NCBI GenBank assembly: GCA_031285245.1
Contig: JAITWN010000096.1
Location: 1 to 6,067 of the forward strand
Reading direction: 5' to 3'
Source: Chromatiales bacterium
Lineage (GTDB): Bacteria; Pseudomonadota; Gammaproteobacteria; SZUA-140
DNA length: 6,067 nucleotides
Shown: piece by piece, positions 1 through 6,067 of the stretch
Layout: every line of letters begins with the position of its first letter
Numbering within the stretch: the first letter of the stretch is position 1
Notes under the pieces: generated by a model
Told to the model about the DNA's origin: nothing
The model's database searches: none
What the model saw: only the letters and a program-made list of their open reading frames with translations
Translations under genes and position numbers: made by a program

Positions 1-714
1 AAGCGCATGCACGCCAGGGAAATAGCGTAGCGCCATGATCTGCCCTGGCACTTTCCGATCCGCACCCACCCGGCGGCGCAGCACCACGACTGCTGCCCAG
101 GTGCCAGCGGCAAGCAACAACGCTATCAGCCCACCGATCGGTGAAATCCAGTAGCTGAACTGGAACAACACAACCGTATGGAAGACGAGAATCAGATACG
201 CAAGCGCGAGCAAACGATGGGTTTTGTAAAACCATCGATAGGGAAAGTATTTGATCAACGCGAGGGCGATCAGCACGACAGCGGCATAGAAAGCCCATTC
301 ACCGATATCCTCGGCGAAGCCGTGAATGCCTCTGAGGAAAGACTCGATCAGGTTAGTATCCGGCGCGCGCGGACCACGCTCTGGACGTTCGAGCCATCCC
401 CAACCCACCGCCCATTTCGGCGCCTTTGCCCACAACCAATGAAGGACGGAAGCAACGAGGGCAGCAATGCCAAGCCACTTGTGCAGCCGGTACATCTTGT
501 CGAGACCGCCGAGCCAGGTTTCAGGCCAGCGCGGCCTGAGCGCGAGCCCCATGGCGAGACTCATGCTAGCGATAGCGATGACGCCCGTGAATTGGACCAT
601 GGCGCTGCGCAGCGCCCAGAAAGTCGCTGGATGAAAAACCGTGGGGTCAGCGACGAACCACAGAACAGCAAGGAGAGCGAGTCCGCCCCAGAATGCAAAT
701 TTGAAATTACGCAT
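1..714 (-). CDS. Ferric reductase-like transmembrane oxidoreductase, N-terminal part (C-terminus cut by the window edge)
   Basis: My reverse-strand translation gives 238 codons from ATG (714-712) to the window edge with no stop. The protein begins MRNFKFAFWGG and shows about six hydrophobic segments, near residues 8-22, 36-60, 77-96, 138-154, 167-186 and 188-213. Four histidines lie in two helices: H78/H92 (H-X13-H) and H166/H179 (H-X12-H). This is the bis-heme ligand spacing of NOX and FRE ferric reductases. The motifs GGLDKMYRLHKWLG and WAVGWGW recall the COG4097 'predicted ferric reductase' group. After the last helix comes a basic stretch and MALRYFPG, which looks like the beginning of a FAD-binding reductase domain; the rest is outside the window. 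By family, such proteins pass electrons from cytosolic NAD(P)H through FAD and two hemes across the inner membrane. MsrQ is a related alternative but lacks a flavin domain. An in-frame TAA at 738-736 limits the start to 714 or ATG 723-721. Family identity is fairly sure; the substrate is unknown. Confidence 0.85.
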   Translation of the reverse strand, partial: MRNFKFAFWGGLALLAVLWFVADPTVFHPATFWALRSAMVQFTGVIAIASMSLAMGLALRPRWPETWLGGLDKMYRLHKWLGIAALVASVLHWLWAKAPKWAVGWGWLERPERGPRAPDTNLIESFLRGIHGFAEDIGEWAFYAAVVLIALALIKYFPYRWFYKTHRLLALAYLILVFHTVVLFQFSYWISPIGGLIALLLAAGTWAAVVVLRRRVGADRKVPGQIMALRYFPGVHAL

Positions 715-776
715 ACAATGCATCCATCTACAGATTTAAGTCCGATGCCGTAACATCCCGCCGGTACCGATCAAAA

Positions 777-800
777 CTGAGAAGGAAACACTGTCCTCAG
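777..800 (-). terminator. Weak hairpin at the argJ stop codon, possible terminator
   Basis: On the minus strand CTGAG (800-796) can pair with CTCAG (781-777), and TTTT follows directly (776-773). The argJ TGA stop lies inside the first arm. The stem is only 5 bp with a 14-nt loop and the T run is short, so this is at best a weak intrinsic terminator between argJ and the reductase gene. It could also be chance. Confidence 0.25.
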
Positions 801-2008
801 GTACGGTATTCGGCGTTGATGCGCACGTAGTCGTAGGAAAGATCGCTGGTCCACACGCGCGCCTTCGCATCGCCACGGCCAAGCTGCACGCGCACGGTGA
901 TATCCTGGCGCTGCATCACTGCGCGGCCGCGCTCTTCGGTGTAATCCGAAGCCCGCTGCCCTTGTCTCACGATACAAACGTCATCGAGCCAAATAGTAAC
1001 GCGCGCCACATCGAGCTCGGGCAGCGGCGCGCGGCCAAGCGCGGCCAAGATGCGACCCCAGTTGGGATCGCTGGCAAAAAAAGCGGTTTTGACCAGCGGC
1101 GAGAGCGCGATAGTCGTCGCGGCGGCTCGGCATTCTTCACGGTCGCGGCCTTCTGTGACTTCGATCGTCATGAACTTCGTCGCACCTTCGGCATCACGCA
1201 CGATCGCCTGCGCCAGTTCGCGACAAACATCACCAACCGCTTCACGCAGCGCCGCATAACGCGCATCGTCCGCGGATGCGAGCACAGGCATGTTCGCCGC
1301 GCCGCTTGCAATCAACACACAAGCATCATTGGTCGAGGTATCACCATCGATGGTGATGCAATGGAAAGAATCATCGACTGCTTCGGCAAGACAACGCTGT
1401 AACAACGCCGGCGCAACGCGCGCATCGGTCGCGAGAAATCCGAGCATGGTGGCCATGTTGGGATGAATCATGCCGGCGCCCTTGGCAATGCCATTGATGA
1501 CGCATTCCACATTACCCAAATGCACGCGCTTTGAAACCGCTTTGGGTCTGGTATCTGTCGTCATGATGCCGCGCGCTGCATCATCCCAACCACCTGCGCG
1601 CAAGCCCTGCAAAGCCGCAGCAAGACCGTTTTTGATTTTCTCGACCGGCAAAGGCTCACCGATGACACCGGTTGAAAACGGCATGACGTCCTCAACCTGA
1701 CAGCCGCTGAGCAGAGCTAACGCAGCACAGCACGCCTGCGCATCGCGCATTCCCTGCTCGCCCGTGCCGGCGTTGGCATTGCCTGAATTGATCAGCAAAT
1801 AACGCGGCGCACGCGTAGCAAGATGAGCGCGCGCCATCAGCACCGGCGCTGCGCAAAAAGCATTGCGAGTGAACACCGCGGCGCAGCTTGCGCCGGGTTC
1901 AATTTCAAACAACACGAGATCAAGCCGATCGGCCTTCCTGATACCTGCGGCAGTTGCAGACAGCCGCACACCAGCAACCTTATCCATCAGCTCAGACGTC
2001 CGTGACAT
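797..2008 (-). CDS. argJ: Bifunctional ornithine acetyltransferase / N-acetylglutamate synthase ArgJ
   Basis: ArgJ moves the acetyl group from N-acetylornithine to glutamate, giving ornithine and N-acetylglutamate in the cyclic arginine pathway; some members also use acetyl-CoA. It is cytoplasmic. The 403-residue length is normal. Family signatures are present in order: NSGNANAGTG (74-83), FSTGVIGEPLP with the expected oxyanion-hole T113-G114 (111-121), MTTDTRPK (149-156), KGAGMIHPNMATMLG with the expected self-cleavage site A186|T187 (176-190), ITIDGDTSTND (218-228), SDPNWGRI (313-320) and the C-terminal YVRINAEYRT. Thr187 becomes the N-terminal nucleophile of the beta chain. Two starts are possible. 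ATG 2008 overlaps secA by 22 nt and gives an N-terminus closer to the usual family length. ATG 1987 (Met8, 396 aa) shares its A with the secA TGA stop in a TGATG junction, typical of translational coupling. Neither has a clear Shine-Dalgarno sequence. The function call is secure; mono- versus bifunctional activity cannot be decided from sequence alone. Confidence 0.97.
   Translation of the reverse strand: MSRTSELMDKVAGVRLSATAAGIRKADRLDLVLFEIEPGASCAAVFTRNAFCAAPVLMARAHLATRAPRYLLINSGNANAGTGEQGMRDAQACCAALALLSGCQVEDVMPFSTGVIGEPLPVEKIKNGLAAALQGLRAGGWDDAARGIMTTDTRPKAVSKRVHLGNVECVINGIAKGAGMIHPNMATMLGFLATDARVAPALLQRCLAEAVDDSFHCITIDGDTSTNDACVLIASGAANMPVLASADDARYAALREAVGDVCRELAQAIVRDAEGATKFMTIEVTEGRDREECRAAATTIALSPLVKTAFFASDPNWGRILAALGRAPLPELDVARVTIWLDDVCIVRQGQRASDYTEERGRAVMQRQDITVRVQLGRGDAKARVWTSDLSYDYVRINAEYRT
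1985..1989 (-). promoter_or_regulatory. TGATG stop/start junction between secA and argJ
   Basis: Read on the minus strand, the secA stop TGA (1989-1987) and an in-frame argJ ATG (1987-1985) share one base. Without a good ribosome binding site just upstream, this geometry suggests that ribosomes finishing secA reinitiate on argJ. This would be an alternative or addition to initiation at ATG 2008. Confidence 0.5.
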
Positions 2009-4689
2009 TGCTTGTATTTACGACCCGAGCCACACGGGCAGGGATCATTGCGTCCGACCTTCTGGTCAGGGCGCACGAAAGGCTGCGCAGATGCAGCGGA
2101 TGTTGCTGCCTCATCCGGATTGCCCGTGCCGATGGCACTGGGATCGGCATGTTCGAACTGCATGCGACTTTGAGTACGGCGCTGCTCTTCGATCGCTTCT
2201 ATCTCTTCGCGCGCACGCACTTCAACACGCGCCAGCACTGACACCACCTCCTGCTTGATGCGATCAAGCATGGCAGTAAACATTTCAAAGGCTTCGCGCT
2301 TATATTCCTGCTTGGGATTTTTCTGCGCGTAGCCACGCAGATGAATGCCCTGACGCAGATGATCCATCGCAGAGAGATGATCCTTCCAACTGGTATCTAG
2401 CACCTGCAACATGACTGCTTTTTCGAAATCACGCAGCACACCGGCACCGACGATCGCTTCTTTTTCAGCGTAGACGCGCGTGAATTCGCCAAGAACGCGT
2501 TCACGCAGCGGCTCTTCGTGCAGGCTATGATCTTCTTCCAACCACTTCGCGATCGGCACGTGTGTGCCGTATTCCTGCTCCAACGTTTTTTCCAGCCCCG
2601 GCACATCCCACTGTTCGTCGAGACTGCCCGGCGGGATATAACTATCGATGACGGAATTGATCACGTCCGCACGGATATTGGCGATAGAACCGGAGATATC
2701 TTCAGATTCCATCAACTCATTGCGTTGTTCATAGATGACGCGACGCTGATCATTGGCAACATCATCGTATTCGAGCAGCTGTTTGCGGATATCAAAGTTG
2801 TGGCTTTCCACCTTGCGCTGCGCGTTCTCGATGGCCTTGCTCACCCAAGGATGCTCAATCGCCTCGCCTTCGCTCATGCCAAGCTTCTGCATCAAACCTG
2901 AGATGCGATCGGAAGCAAAGATGCGCATGAGGTTATCTTCAAGCGAAAGATAGAAGCGGCTTGACCCAGGGTCGCCCTGACGACCGGAACGACCGCGGAG
3001 CTGATTATCGATGCGCCGCGATTCATGACGTTCGGTACCGATGATGTGCAAACCACCGGCGGCAAGCACGACGTCATGGCGCTGCTGCCATTCAGCACGC
3101 AGCTTTTCCCGCACGGCCTCGTCGGTCGCTGCGGCAAGTTCGCCTTCCGGATTGCCACCGAGCACGATATCAGTACCACGACCCGCCATATTGGTAGCGA
3201 TAGTGACCGCACTCGGGCGGCCGGCTTCGGCAATGATCTGCGCTTCGCGCTCATGCTGCTTAGCGTTGAGCACCTGATGCGGGATGTTGTGCTTGCGCAG
3301 CAGCTTCGACAGCAGCTCGGAGGTTTCAATCGAGGTGGTGCCAACCAAGGTTGGCTGGCCACGCTGATAACAATCGGTAATGTCTTTGATCACCGCATCG
3401 AATTTTTCACGCGCGGTGAGATAGACGAGATCACCATTGTCCTGACGAATCATCGGCCGATGCGTCGGGATGACGGCCACTTCAAGGCCGTAGATCTGCT
3501 GGAATTCGTAAGCTTCGGTATCCGCCGTACCGGTCATGCCCGAAAGTTTGGAATACATGCGGAAATAATTCTGGAAGGTGATCGAGGCCAGCGTCTGGTT
3601 CTCGTTCTGGATCGCCACACCTTCTTTGGCTTCGATCGATTGATGAAGACCTTCTGACCAACGCCGTCCCGGCATGGTACGACCGGTAAACTCATCAACG
3701 ATGACAATAGTGCCTTCGCTGACGATGTAATCGACGTCGCGATGAAACAGCACATGCGCGCGCAGACCGGCGTTAAGGTGATGCATGAGCGTGATATTGG
3801 CGGCGCTGTAAAGGCTATCGCCTTCTTTCAGCAGTCCCGCCTGCAACATCAGCTCTTCTACATGCTGATGACCCTCTTCGGTGAGATGCACCTGCTTGGT
3901 CTTTTCATCGACGGCGTAATCACTGCCGTCGCCATCCTGCTCCTGGCGCTTGAGCTTGGGGATGAGCTTGTCGATCTTCACATAGAGATCGGAGTTATCG
4001 CTGACTGGACCGGAGATGATCAGCGGCGTGCGCGCTTCATCAATCAGGATCGAATCGACTTCATCGACGATGGCAAAATTGAGCCCGCGCTGAAACTTAT
4101 CGACCTTGCGAAAGGCCATGTTGTCGCGCAGATAATCGAAGCCGAATTCGTTGTTGGTACCGTAAGTGATATCCGCTGCATAAGCCGCGCGCTTTTCTTC
4201 CGGCGACTGGCCAGCGTGAATCACGCCAACGCTGATATCAAGGAATTCATAGACACGCCCCATCGCAGCAGCGTCGCGACGCGCGAGGTAATCGTTGACG
4301 GTGATGACGTGCACGCCTTTGCCGGTGAGCGCATTGAGATACGCAGGCAGCGTCGACATCAGCGTTTTACCTTCACCGGTGCGCATTTCGGCAATCTTGC
4401 CCGAATGCAGCACCATGCCGCCGATCATCTGCACATCATAATGGCGCAGGCCAAGCGCGCGACGCGCAGCCTCGCGCACAGCAGCAAATGCTTCAGGTAG
4501 TAGATCATCGAGACTTGTTCCCTGCGCCGCACGCGCGCGCAAATCGTCGGTGTGGCCGCGCAAGGCATCATCATCAAGCGCCTGCATGGCGCCTTCCAGC
4601 TCGTTGATACGTTTGACGACGGCGTTCAGCCGTTTCAGCAAACGATCATTACGGCTACCGAACATCCTGCTGAGTAGCTTGGTAACCAT
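1987..4689 (-). CDS. secA: Preprotein translocase ATPase SecA
   Basis: SecA is the motor of Sec-dependent export. It binds preproteins (often from SecB), docks on SecYEG at the inner membrane and drives translocation by ATP hydrolysis. The 900-residue protein is full length (E. coli SecA is 901). Visible motifs in order are: N-terminal KLLSRMFGSRNDR (4-16), Walker A MRTGEGKT (102-109), TVNDYLARRDA (130-140), Walker B region DEVDSILIDEAR (209-220), the preprotein cross-linking domain inserted after about 225, second nucleotide-binding-domain motifs TNMAGRGTDI (499-508) and QLRGRSGRQGDPG (563-575), the scaffold/two-helix-finger region with LDTSWKDHLSAMDHLRQG (764-781), a variable linker (about 830-875), and the C-terminal zinc motif C884-X-C886-X8-C895-H896 used for SecB and lipid contact. 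ATG 4689 is chosen because MVTKLLSRMFGSRNDR aligns with the E. coli N-terminus. The Shine-Dalgarno match is poor (GGG about 12 nt upstream). The gene lies 71 nt after the M23 peptidase and overlaps argJ. No truncation or missing catalytic residue is seen. Confidence 0.99.
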   Translation of the reverse strand: MVTKLLSRMFGSRNDRLLKRLNAVVKRINELEGAMQALDDDALRGHTDDLRARAAQGTSLDDLLPEAFAAVREAARRALGLRHYDVQMIGGMVLHSGKIAEMRTGEGKTLMSTLPAYLNALTGKGVHVITVNDYLARRDAAAMGRVYEFLDISVGVIHAGQSPEEKRAAYAADITYGTNNEFGFDYLRDNMAFRKVDKFQRGLNFAIVDEVDSILIDEARTPLIISGPVSDNSDLYVKIDKLIPKLKRQEQDGDGSDYAVDEKTKQVHLTEEGHQHVEELMLQAGLLKEGDSLYSAANITLMHHLNAGLRAHVLFHRDVDYIVSEGTIVIVDEFTGRTMPGRRWSEGLHQSIEAKEGVAIQNENQTLASITFQNYFRMYSKLSGMTGTADTEAYEFQQIYGLEVAVIPTHRPMIRQDNGDLVYLTAREKFDAVIKDITDCYQRGQPTLVGTTSIETSELLSKLLRKHNIPHQVLNAKQHEREAQIIAEAGRPSAVTIATNMAGRGTDIVLGGNPEGELAAATDEAVREKLRAEWQQRHDVVLAAGGLHIIGTERHESRRIDNQLRGRSGRQGDPGSSRFYLSLEDNLMRIFASDRISGLMQKLGMSEGEAIEHPWVSKAIENAQRKVESHNFDIRKQLLEYDDVANDQRRVIYEQRNELMESEDISGSIANIRADVINSVIDSYIPPGSLDEQWDVPGLEKTLEQEYGTHVPIAKWLEEDHSLHEEPLRERVLGEFTRVYAEKEAIVGAGVLRDFEKAVMLQVLDTSWKDHLSAMDHLRQGIHLRGYAQKNPKQEYKREAFEMFTAMLDRIKQEVVSVLARVEVRAREEIEAIEEQRRTQSRMQFEHADPSAIGTGNPDEAATSAASAQPFVRPDQKVGRNDPCPCGSGRKYKQCHGRLS

Positions 4690-4698
4690 GACGGAATC

Positions 4699-4711
4699 AC
4701 ACCCGTGGTGT
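4699..4711 (-). promoter_or_regulatory. Small perfect hairpin in the secA leader overlapping the only SD-like bases
   Basis: On the minus strand ACACC-ACG-GGTGT forms a 5-bp stem with a 3-nt loop, ending 9 nt before the secA ATG. Its loop and right arm contain GGGTG, the only purine-rich stretch near a Shine-Dalgarno position. It could modulate ribosome access. The structure is visible; the regulatory role is inference and the stem is small. Confidence 0.25.
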
Positions 4712-4720
4712 CGTGTAGGG

Positions 4721-4773
4721 AAAAAAAGCGGAGAGGAACGGCGAGCGAGAACGCGGCTGCTTAGTTCGCCGCG
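4721..4773 (-). other. Inverted repeat across the M23 stop codon, then a T tract
   Basis: On the minus strand CGCGGC (4773-4768) and GCCGCG (4757-4752) form a 6-bp GC stem with a 10-nt loop containing the TAA stop of the peptidase gene. A run of seven T follows about 24 nt later (4727-4721). The gap is too long for a standard intrinsic terminator. The stem could instead protect an mRNA 3' end or partly attenuate transcription into secA. Function is unproven. Confidence 0.3.
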
Positions 4774-5687
4774 CGAAGATACTTGCTGGGATCAACTCCA
4801 CGACCGTTCTTGAGTACCTCGAAATGCAAATGCGGTCCGGTCGACCGCCCACTGGTTCCAAGCAATGCGATGACTTGTCCTTTCTCGACCACGTCGCCTG
4901 CTTTCACCAGGTTCTCTTTGTTATGACCATAGCGCGTAATATAACCGTTGCCATGGCTGATTTCTACCATATTGCCATAGCCATAGCGCTGCCCTGACCA
5001 AGTGACTATGCCAGCGGCAACAGCAAGGATATCGCTACCTTCCTTGCCCGCGAGATCAAGACCATGATGCATTTCATTGCGTCCAGTAAAAGGATCTGTA
5101 CGCACACCAAAATAAGATGAGACCCAGCCGCTGCGAACCGGACGTCCCACCGGCATGACCGTCTGCTCAAGATCGCGATTCATGAAATACGCTTCAAGCG
5201 CGCGCAAACGTTGTTCACGCACATCGAGATCAACTGCAAGCTGATCAAGCGAACGAATGAAATCGGGAGGCTCTATGGGACTGGTGAATTCCACACCGGC
5301 TTCGGGACCACCCTGCCCGGGAGGCAGGCTGAAATCAAACTCGCCCTTGTCGAGTTTGGCGACGGCGACAAGACGCTGACCAAGCGCATTCAAGCGGATG
5401 GACTGCGCTTGCAACTGTGCCAGGCGCACGGCAAGCCCATCGAGATCTTCACGCGCCTTCTGCGACAAACGCTCGACTTCATCGCGACTGCGGCCAAGCT
5501 CCTGCTCCCAATGCGAGGGCAAGGCTTCGGAACTTTCAGGGCGCGCCTCGCCCATCCGCATGCCCAGATACAGCGCAAGCGCCGGCAGTATCAGGCAGAA
5601 AGCGCAGGCGGCGACGATGACATGCCATCGCGATAACTGTAGGGATGCGGAAATCCCCGAACGTCTGGCACGTATGATGATGTTCAT
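4761..5687 (-). CDS. Membrane-anchored M23 family (LytM domain) peptidoglycan endopeptidase
   Basis: M23 enzymes are zinc metallopeptidases that cut peptide cross-links in peptidoglycan. The 308-residue protein has a basic N-terminus (MNIIIRARRSG), one membrane segment at about 22-42 that is likely an uncleaved anchor, a charged, probably coiled-coil region (about 60-112), a Pro/Gly-rich linker (about 121-141), a second helical stretch (about 143-174) and a C-terminal LytM domain (about 188-304). The zinc and catalytic residues appear complete: H207-X3-D211, H255 in RYGHN, and H286-X-H288 in TGPHLHFE, so it looks like an active enzyme and not a degenerate LytM regulator. Topology should place the domain in the periplasm. 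The start is fixed by an in-frame TAG directly before ATG 5687 and a GAGG Shine-Dalgarno 9 nt upstream. It precedes secA by 71 nt on the same strand and diverges from the DciA-like gene. The family is secure; the exact bond cleaved and cellular role (growth, division or remodelling) are unknown. Confidence 0.93.
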   Translation of the reverse strand: MNIIIRARRSGISASLQLSRWHVIVAACAFCLILPALALYLGMRMGEARPESSEALPSHWEQELGRSRDEVERLSQKAREDLDGLAVRLAQLQAQSIRLNALGQRLVAVAKLDKGEFDFSLPPGQGGPEAGVEFTSPIEPPDFIRSLDQLAVDLDVREQRLRALEAYFMNRDLEQTVMPVGRPVRSGWVSSYFGVRTDPFTGRNEMHHGLDLAGKEGSDILAVAAGIVTWSGQRYGYGNMVEISHGNGYITRYGHNKENLVKAGDVVEKGQVIALLGTSGRSTGPHLHFEVLKNGRGVDPSKYLRAAN

Positions 5688-5767
5688 CTATGCTAGCCTC
5701 ATTGCGCCACGCGAGCCGCGGACGCGATAGTTCTTGATAGTCGGCCGATCAGACCAAAACTTCAGCC
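5688..5767. promoter_or_regulatory. Divergent intergenic region between the M23 peptidase and the DciA-like gene
   Basis: These 80 bases must hold the 5' signals of both genes unless promoters lie inside the coding regions. GAGG on the minus strand (5700-5697) serves the peptidase. A direct repeat GATAG (5726-5730 and 5736-5740, spaced one helical turn) is followed by the 8-bp palindrome TCGGCCGA (5741-5748). A plus-strand TTGATA (5734-5739) resembles a -35 box, but the matching -10 position is poor and would lie almost at the start codon. No confident promoter can be called. Confidence 0.35.
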
Positions 5768-6067
5768 ATGTTCGTGATCCATCAAGCAAAATCCGTACAC
5801 AAAATCATCACCGGCCCAACGGGGACACTTGGGTCTCTGGCCGCTTATTGCACCCGTTTGGCAAAGCTGTCAGCTCTGATTGCAGAGCGTCTGCCGGAAC
5901 CACTGAAGCAACACTGCCGCGTCGGCAATATCGCTGATGGCGCGTTGATACTGTATAGCACGAGCGCAGGCTGGACTACTCGCCTGCGCTTCCACGCGCC
6001 AGAGCTGCTGCAGGAGCTGCGTCGACACCCGGGATTGATCGGGGGATTGAACGGGCTGCGCGAAATC
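5768..6067 (+). CDS. DUF721 (DciA-like) protein, N-terminal part (C-terminus cut by the window edge)
   Basis: One hundred codons are open from ATG 5768 to the last base. The predicted protein has an N-terminal segment with KSVHKII (8-14), a helical stretch (LAAYCTRLAKLSALIAERLP, about 24-43), then the DUF721 core: HCRVGNIADGALILY (49-63), SAGWTTRLRFHAPELLQEL (66-84) and GGLNGLREI (92-100). The W-x-x-x-L-R-F pattern after a short strand is typical of DUF721. DUF721 defines DciA, which assists the replicative helicase DnaB in the many bacteria lacking DnaC or DnaI. Position fits too: in several gammaproteobacteria a DUF721 gene lies between lpxC and the secA region. An in-frame TAG at 5738-5740 and no intervening ATG support this start, though no clear Shine-Dalgarno precedes it. 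The helicase-loading role is inferred from the family and was not established for this member. Confidence 0.85.
   Translation, partial: MFVIHQAKSVHKIITGPTGTLGSLAAYCTRLAKLSALIAERLPEPLKQHCRVGNIADGALILYSTSAGWTTRLRFHAPELLQELRRHPGLIGGLNGLREI

Noticed and set aside
178..753. A 191-codon plus-strand open frame
   Set aside because: It lies antisense to the reductase frame, which has coherent transmembrane segments and heme histidines. The plus-strand product is low-complexity, charged and matches no family I recognise.
715..796. Fur box or sigma-70 promoter before the ferric reductase gene
   Set aside because: No match to the GATAATGATAATCATTATC pattern and no well-spaced -35/-10 pair was seen.
962..1402. 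Plus-strand open frame opposite argJ
   Set aside because: Antisense shadow of argJ, whose conserved motifs span the same bases.
3742..4500. Long plus-strand open frames inside secA (also 3025-3657 and 2518-2901)
   Set aside because: They are antisense shadows of the strongly conserved secA reading frame; no start signals or recognisable domains support them.
4761..4800. A SecM-like arrest peptide at the C-terminus of the peptidase (ending in RAAN)
   Set aside because: The tail does not match the SecM pattern (F-x4-WI-x4-GIRAGP) or RAPP/RAPG-type arrest motifs; it is the normal end of an M23 domain.
1..6067. CRISPR arrays, tRNA/rRNA genes, insertion-sequence ends or integration scars
   Set aside because: No regularly spaced repeats, cloverleaf-like segments, terminal inverted repeats or transposase frames were seen; the window is filled by ordinary chromosomal genes.

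Overview
This window is a densely coding, moderately GC-rich chromosomal segment from a gammaproteobacterium. It holds five protein genes, two of them cut by the window edges. From right to left on the minus strand they are a membrane-anchored M23 (LytM-type) peptidase, the secretion ATPase gene secA, the arginine-biosynthesis gene argJ, and the N-terminal 238 codons of a NOX/FRE-type ferric reductase. On the plus strand at the right edge, diverging from the peptidase, are the first 100 codons of a DUF721/DciA protein.

The gene order DUF721 protein <-> M23 peptidase - secA - argJ is housekeeping synteny. From memory, Pseudomonas aeruginosa has the comparable series lpxC, a DUF721 gene, PA4404, secA (PA4403), argJ (PA4402). 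The M23 gene occupies the place that secM has upstream of secA in Escherichia coli. Protein features fit a non-enteric gammaproteobacterium, possibly of the Xanthomonadales, but the exact lineage cannot be fixed from this window. No tRNA, rRNA, CRISPR array, insertion sequence or mobile element is visible.

Layout: 1-714 is the ferric reductase (partial, minus). 715-796 is a short gap with a weak hairpin at the argJ stop. 797-2008 is argJ (minus), overlapping the 3' end of secA. 1987-4689 is secA (minus, complete, 900 aa). 4690-4760 is a leader with small inverted repeats and a T tract. 4761-5687 is the M23 peptidase (minus). 5688-5767 is the divergent intergenic region. 5768-6067 is the DciA-like gene (plus, partial). 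No gene-free stretch exceeds about 85 bases.

The genes do not form one pathway. The M23 peptidase and SecA both serve the envelope (peptidoglycan cleavage and protein export). DciA-like proteins serve replicative-helicase loading. ArgJ serves arginine synthesis. The reductase serves electron transfer across the inner membrane. The peptidase, secA and argJ are tightly spaced and co-oriented, so co-transcription is plausible. I found no convincing undescribed system. The points worth a second look are the translationally coupled secA/argJ junction, the structured secA leader in a locus without an evident secM, and the reductase as the apparently variable gene at the end of the conserved block.
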